A stretch of 9,761 bases of DNA, taken from the NCBI GenBank assembly GCA_030823965.1, contig JAVBYP010000221.1:1-9761 (forward strand). The letters run 5' to 3'. Positions within the stretch are counted from its first letter, which is position 1. Every line of letters starts with the position of its first letter. A model generated the notes under the pieces. It ran no database searches, was not told where the DNA came from, and saw only the letters and a list, made by a program, of their open reading frames with translations. Below are positions 5,856 through 9,761 of this stretch, one piece after another. Source of the stretch: Sideroxydans sp. (GTDB taxonomy: Bacteria; Pseudomonadota; Gammaproteobacteria; Burkholderiales; Gallionellaceae). The translations under genes and the position numbers were made by a program.

Positions 5856-7619
5856 ATGACGATAACAAAAAGAACATTCGACGTAGTGGTGGTAGGTGCC
5901 GGTGGTGCAGGGATGCGCGCGGCGCTTACGCTCTCGGAGGCGGGGCTCAAAGTCGCGGTCCTGTCCAAGGTCTTTCCTACACGCTCACACACCGTTGCAG
6001 CACAAGGTGGTATCGCAGCATCATTGGGTAACGTCAATGAAGACAACTGGCACTGGCATATGTACGACACCGTCAAAGGTTCGGACTATCTAGGCGACCA
6101 AGATGCCATCGAATACATGTGTCGTGCAGCACCGGAAGTGGTCTATGAGTTGGAACACTTCGGTATGCCTTTCGACCGTTTGGACAGCGGCAAGATCTAT
6201 CAACGCCCCTTCGGTGGACACATGCAGGATTACGGCAAGAACCCTGTGCCGCGCGCTTGTGCCGCCGCTGACCGTACTGGTCATGCTTTGCTGCACACCC
6301 TCTATCAACAGAACGTGCGCGCCAATACCAACTTCTTCGTGGAATGGATGGCACTCGACCTGATCCGTGACCAAGACGGAGACGTGTTGGGCGTGGTCGC
6401 GATGGAGATCGAGACTTCCGAAGTGATGATCCTGCAAGCCCGCGCGACTTTGTTCGCGACTGGCGGAGCGGGGCGCATCTTCTCCGCTAGCACCAATGCC
6501 TACATCAATACCGGTGATGGTCTGGGCATGGCGGCACGTGCAGGCATCCCGCTAGAGGATATGGAGTTCTATCAGTTCCACCCGACAGGAGTACACGGTG
6601 CTGGAGTACTCATCACCGAAGGTGTGCGCGGTGAGGGCGGTTATCTGGTGAACAAGGATGGCGAACGTTTCATGCCACGTTATGCACCGACCGCCAAAGA
6701 CTTGGCCAGCCGCGACGTGGTGTCGCGTGCGATGGCGACCGAGATCAAAGAAGGCCGCGGTTGCGGCCCTCATGGCGACCACGTCTTGCTCAAACTCGAT
6801 CACTTGGGTGATGATGTCATCCGCCATCGCCTGCCCGGTATCCGCGACATCGCCCTTAAGTTCGCGCATGTCGATCCATCCCAATCTCCTATCCCTGTGG
6901 TGCCGACTGCGCACTACATGATGGGCGGCATCCCGACTAATTACCACGGTCAAGTCGTCGTGCCCCAAGGCACGGCACCTGATGTGCCTGTGCAAGGTTT
7001 CTATGCGGTGGGCGAGTGCGCTTGTGTATCGGTGCATGGTGCGAACCGCTTGGGCTGTAACTCACTACTCGATCTCATCGTGTTCGGTCGCGCAGCAGCA
7101 CGCCAGATAATTGAAGATCTGAAAACTAATCTTAACCACAAACCATTGCCAGCCGATGCGACGGATCGTCCCTTGGCGCGTCTGGCTCGCTTGGAAGAAC
7201 AGAAGAATGGTGAGTCTGTCTCAGACGTGGGCGATGAGATGCGCAGAGTGATGCAGTTGCATTGCGGCGTTTTCCGTTTCCCTGATCTGATGGTTGAAGG
7301 TGTGAAGAAGATCCGCGAAGTGGCCGAGCGCGTTCGTCATACCGAGATCAAAGACAAGAGCAAGGTTTTCAACACCGCACGTGTCGAAGCGCTTGAGTTG
7401 GATAACCTGATCGAAGTGGCGCAAGCAACCATGACGGCGGCGGAAGCGCGCAAAGAAAGCCGTGGCGCGCATGCGCGTGAAGACTTCCAAGAGCGTGATG
7501 ACAAGAATTGGTTGAAGCACTCCTTGTATTACAGCGAAGGATATCGTCTGGATTACAAGCCAGTGCGCCTGAAACCGCTGACCGTTGAAACCTTCCCGCT
7601 CAAAGCGCGTGTCTACTAG
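5856..7619 (+). CDS. sdhA: Succinate dehydrogenase flavoprotein subunit
   Basis: SdhA oxidises succinate to fumarate and passes electrons through covalently bound FAD to SdhB on the cytoplasmic face of the membrane. At 587 residues it is full length. The dinucleotide-binding motif GAGGAG is at 14-19. His45 in [10 protein letters not shown] is the FAD attachment residue. Active-site residues are His242 (HPTGVHGAG), Arg286 (SRDVVSRAM), His353 (HYMMGG) and Arg398 ([12 protein letters not shown]). His45, His242 and Arg286 are at the same numbers as in E. coli. Residue 401 is Cys, where relatives I recall often have Gly or Thr. The C-terminal helical domain with [14 protein letters not shown] and the [10 protein letters not shown] tail are present. 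It needs SdhE, encoded two genes downstream, for efficient flavinylation. sdhB begins 10 bases after the stop. Confidence 0.98.
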   Translation: MTITKRTFDVVVVGAGGAGMRAALTLSEAGLKVAVLSKVFPTRSHTVAAQGGIAASLGNVNEDNWHWHMYDTVKGSDYLGDQDAIEYMCRAAPEVVYELEHFGMPFDRLDSGKIYQRPFGGHMQDYGKNPVPRACAAADRTGHALLHTLYQQNVRANTNFFVEWMALDLIRDQDGDVLGVVAMEIETSEVMILQARATLFATGGAGRIFSASTNAYINTGDGLGMAARAGIPLEDMEFYQFHPTGVHGAGVLITEGVRGEGGYLVNKDGERFMPRYAPTAKDLASRDVVSRAMATEIKEGRGCGPHGDHVLLKLDHLGDDVIRHRLPGIRDIALKFAHVDPSQSPIPVVPTAHYMMGGIPTNYHGQVVVPQGTAPDVPVQGFYAVGECACVSVHGANRLGCNSLLDLIVFGRAAARQIIEDLKTNLNHKPLPADATDRPLARLARLEEQKNGESVSDVGDEMRRVMQLHCGVFRFPDLMVEGVKKIREVAERVRHTEIKDKSKVFNTARVEALELDNLIEVAQATMTAAEARKESRGAHAREDFQERDDKNWLKHSLYYSEGYRLDYKPVRLKPLTVETFPLKARVY

Positions 7620-7629
7620 GAGCGATAAG

Positions 7630-8325
7630 ATGAGATTCCGTATCTACCGCTACAACCCCGACGTCGATAGCGCACCCTACATGCAAGACTTCGAGTTGAA
7701 CATGGAATCGGGCGACGCCATGTTGCTCGATGCATTGATGATGTTGCGCAAGCAAGATGACAGCTTAGGCTTCCGTAAATCATGCCGCGAAGGTGTCTGT
7801 GGTTCGGATGCGATGAACATCAATGGCCGTAATGGTTTGGCTTGTATCACGTCACTGTCATCTCTCAAGCAGCCTATCGAGATTCGTCCTTTGCCTGGGT
7901 TGCCAGTCATTCGCGACCTGATCGTCGATATGACGCAGTTCTTCAAACAGTATCACTCCATCAAGCCGTATCTGGTGAACAACGATCCTCCGCCCGAGAC
8001 GGAGCGTCTGCAATCCCCCAAGGATCGTTTGGAGTTGGATGGTCTATACGAGTGCATCTTGTGCGGTTGTTGCACGACAGCATGTCCTTCTTTCTGGTGG
8101 AATCCTGATAAATTCGTGGGCCCAGCAGGTCTGTTGCAGGCATATCGTTTCATCGCCGATACCCGCGACCAAGATACAGCTGCGCGCTTGGATAACCTTG
8201 AGGATCCATATCGCTTGTTCCGTTGCCACACCATCATGAACTGTGCGGACGTGTGTCCAAAAGAACTGAACCCTACGGAAGCCATCGGCAAGATCAAAGA
8301 CATGATGGTGAAGCGCGCAGTATGA
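7630..8325 (+). CDS. sdhB: Succinate dehydrogenase iron-sulfur subunit
   Basis: SdhB carries electrons from the SdhA flavin to ubiquinone through three iron-sulfur clusters; it has 231 residues. The N-terminal ferredoxin domain holds the [2Fe-2S] ligands Cys52, Cys57, Asp60 and Cys72 (CREGVCGSDAMN to GLAC), with Asp in one ligand position as in E. coli. The C-terminal domain has Cys142, Cys145, Cys148 and Cys209 for [4Fe-4S], and Cys152, Cys199 and Cys205 for [3Fe-4S] (CILCGCCTTACP and CHTIMNCADVCP). ATG 7630 is well supported by AGGAG at 7618-7622, 7 bases upstream, which overlaps the sdhA stop; the frame is open back to 7585, but that is sdhA shadow. The stop overlaps the sdhE start in ATGA. 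Confidence 0.98.
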   Translation: MRFRIYRYNPDVDSAPYMQDFELNMESGDAMLLDALMMLRKQDDSLGFRKSCREGVCGSDAMNINGRNGLACITSLSSLKQPIEIRPLPGLPVIRDLIVDMTQFFKQYHSIKPYLVNNDPPPETERLQSPKDRLELDGLYECILCGCCTTACPSFWWNPDKFVGPAGLLQAYRFIADTRDQDTAARLDNLEDPYRLFRCHTIMNCADVCPKELNPTEAIGKIKDMMVKRAV

Positions 8326-8570
8326 GTACGGATGATCCTGTCGAATTGCAGCGCCTGCGTTGGCGCTGCAGGCGCGGACTGTTGGAGTTGGATATCGTAT
8401 TGGGGCGTTTCGTCGAACACCGCTATCCGAAGTTGAATGAGCAGCAACGTATCGTGTTCGACGAATTATTGGATATGGCAGATAACGATCTGTGGGATAC
8501 GGTCACGGGTAACAAAGAGCTGACACAAGCGCATCAGCGCGAAGTGTTGGAATGGTTGAAGCAAGCTTGA
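8322..8570 (+). CDS. sdhE: FAD assembly factor SdhE
   Basis: SdhE is a small cytoplasmic factor (82 residues, usual family size) that promotes covalent attachment of FAD to SdhA. The family hallmark RGxxE is present as Arg18-Gly19-Leu20-Leu21-Glu22, followed by the expected helical pattern including [15 protein letters not shown]. The start overlaps the sdhB stop by 4 bases (ATGA), a typical translational coupling arrangement. Placing it inside the sdh operon fits its role as a partner of the sdhA product. Bases 8347-8375, inside codons 9-18, can form two mutually exclusive hairpins. The family was formerly annotated DUF339/YgfY. gltA starts 10 bases after the stop. Confidence 0.95.
   Translation: MSTDDPVELQRLRWRCRRGLLELDIVLGRFVEHRYPKLNEQQRIVFDELLDMADNDLWDTVTGNKELTQAHQREVLEWLKQA
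8347..8375 (+). repeat. Overlapping inverted repeats at the start of sdhE
   Basis: TGCAGCGCC (8347-8355) is perfectly complementary to GGCGCTGCA (8362-8370), with a 6-base loop. GCGCCTGC (8351-8358) is also perfectly complementary to GCAGGCGC (8368-8375), with a 9-base loop. The two stems share bases and cannot form together. There is no T-tract after them. The repeats lie within coding sequence, so they may be a by-product of GC-rich codons. Confidence 0.5.
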
Positions 8571-8580
8571 TAAGGGTGAG

Positions 8581-9761
8581 ATGAAAATGGAAAAACAACG
8601 CGTCGCAACACTGACTCTGGATGATGGTCGTAGCATCGAGTTCCCAATCTTGTCCGGTACGCTCGGTCCCGATGTCATCGATATCCGCACCTTGAGCAAG
8701 CTGGGTGTGTTCACTTATGACCCAGCGTTCTTCGCGACTTCCAGTTGCACCTCCGACATCACCTTCATCGACGGTGATGCAGGCTTGCTCTACTACCGTG
8801 GTTACCCTATCGAGCAGTTGGCTGAGAAGTCGGATTTCTTGGAGGTCTGCTATCTACTGTTGAACGGGGAACTCCCTACGGCAGAGCAAAAAGCCAAATT
8901 CGTCAACAGCATCACGCACCACACCATGGTGCACGACCAGTTGGCACGTTTCTTCAACGGTTTCCGTCGTGACGCACATCCGATGGCGGTGATGGTAGGG
9001 GTGGTGGGCGCGTTGTCCGCGTTCTATCACGATTCGCTAGACATCAATAATCCACAACATCGTGAGATCTCAGCGCAACGCCTACTGGCGAAAGTGCCGA
9101 CCATCGCGGCGATGACGCACAAATACAGTGTCGGCGAGCCGTTCATGTACCCCAAGAACAAGTTTGGTTTTGTGGAGAACTTCATGTACATGATGTTCGC
9201 CACGCCAGCGGAAGACTATGTTCCGAATCCGATCTTGGTGCGTGCCTTGGAACGTATCCTCATCTTGCATGCCGACCACGAGCAGAACGCTTCGACCTCC
9301 ACCGTTCGTTTGGCAGGTTCCAGCGGCGCGAACCCATTCGCCTGTATCGCTTCGGGCATCGCCGCTTTGTGGGGCCCAGCCCACGGCGGTGCGAACGAGG
9401 CGGCATTGAAGATGTTGGAAGAGATCGGCGACCCATCACGTGTCGCAGAGTATGTTCAAGGTGTGAAGGACAAAAAATACAAACTGATGGGCTTTGGCCA
9501 TCGCGTGTACAAGAACATGGATCCACGTGCCGCCGTGATGCGCCAGACCTGTTACGAAGTGCTGAAAGAGTTGAACCTTGAGAACGATAAGTTGTTCGCT
9601 TTGGCGATGGAATTAGAAAAGACCGCGCTGAACGATCCTTACTTCATCGAGCGCAAGTTGTATCCGAACGTGGACTTCTATTCAGGCATCGTGCTGCGCG
9701 CCATCGGCATCCCGCTCAATATGTTCACCGTGATATTCGCTGTGGCGCGCACAATCGGTTG
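8581..9761 (+). CDS. gltA: Citrate synthase, 5' part (cut by window end)
   Basis: Citrate synthase condenses oxaloacetate and acetyl-CoA to citrate, the entry step of the TCA cycle. The frame is open from ATG 8581 to the window end: 393 codons of an expected 430 or so, so the last few dozen residues are missing. It matches the longer proteobacterial (type II, hexameric) form, with an N-terminal domain that includes [17 protein letters not shown]. The catalytic triad is visible: His268 in [10 protein letters not shown], His307 in [14 protein letters not shown] and Asp365 in PNVDFYSG, numbered from 8581. [19 protein letters not shown] is also present. AAGGGTGAG precedes ATG 8581; ATG 8587, two codons later, is equally possible and has better ribosome-site spacing. 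It follows sdhE by 10 bases with no terminator between them, so it is probably the last visible gene of the sdh operon. Confidence 0.97.
   Translation, partial: MKMEKQRVATLTLDDGRSIEFPILSGTLGPDVIDIRTLSKLGVFTYDPAFFATSSCTSDITFIDGDAGLLYYRGYPIEQLAEKSDFLEVCYLLLNGELPTAEQKAKFVNSITHHTMVHDQLARFFNGFRRDAHPMAVMVGVVGALSAFYHDSLDINNPQHREISAQRLLAKVPTIAAMTHKYSVGEPFMYPKNKFGFVENFMYMMFATPAEDYVPNPILVRALERILILHADHEQNASTSTVRLAGSSGANPFACIASGIAALWGPAHGGANEAALKMLEEIGDPSRVAEYVQGVKDKKYKLMGFGHRVYKNMDPRAAVMRQTCYEVLKELNLENDKLFALAMELEKTALNDPYFIERKLYPNVDFYSGIVLRAIGIPLNMFTVIFAVARTIG

Noticed and set aside
6552..7037. 161-codon open frame on the minus strand inside sdhA
   Set aside because: It is fully antisense to conserved sdhA catalytic motifs, with low-complexity His/Arg-rich translation; a shadow.

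Overview
This window looks like ordinary chromosomal DNA from a betaproteobacterium. By eye it is of moderate GC content, and gene order and protein sequence style fit the Nitrosomonadales, for example Gallionellaceae relatives; that rank is inferred from style, not from a search. Coding density is high. I see no insertion sequences, phage genes, CRISPR arrays, tRNA or rRNA genes.

Left part (1-3948, all plus strand). The window opens inside a thiolase gene (beta-oxidation or acetyl-CoA acetyltransferase type). A small secreted chalcone isomerase-like protein follows, and then an ATP-grasp ligase whose motif order matches the circularly permuted, glutathionylspermidine synthase-like group. These three are tightly spaced or overlapping and could be co-transcribed. 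A leader of about 170 bases, ending in a long imperfect dyad, separates them from a membrane-anchored HD-GYP protein, a predicted cyclic-di-GMP phosphodiesterase. This gene ends in a strong rho-independent terminator that overlaps its stop codon and probably also serves the convergent mdh gene.

Right part (3984-9761). This is a compact TCA-cycle locus. Malate dehydrogenase (mdh) is on the minus strand, divergent from sdhC-sdhD-sdhA-sdhB-sdhE-gltA. The succinate dehydrogenase genes overlap or are separated by at most 10 bases. They encode the two haem/quinone membrane anchors, the flavoprotein, the iron-sulfur protein and the SdhE flavinylation factor, and they run directly into citrate synthase, which is cut by the window end. 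Together these enzymes convert succinate to fumarate with electron delivery to quinone, malate to oxaloacetate, and oxaloacetate plus acetyl-CoA to citrate. All principal catalytic and cofactor residues can be seen, so the complex should be functional. The 162-base mdh-sdhC gap holds no regulator gene but contains a 9-base direct repeat, a small dyad and candidate promoters.

The window shows no clearly new multi-gene system. The observations most worth a second look are the dyad in the HD-GYP leader, the orphan GspS-like ATP-grasp protein, the multi-pass sensor region on the HD-GYP protein, and two mutually exclusive hairpins at the start of sdhE.
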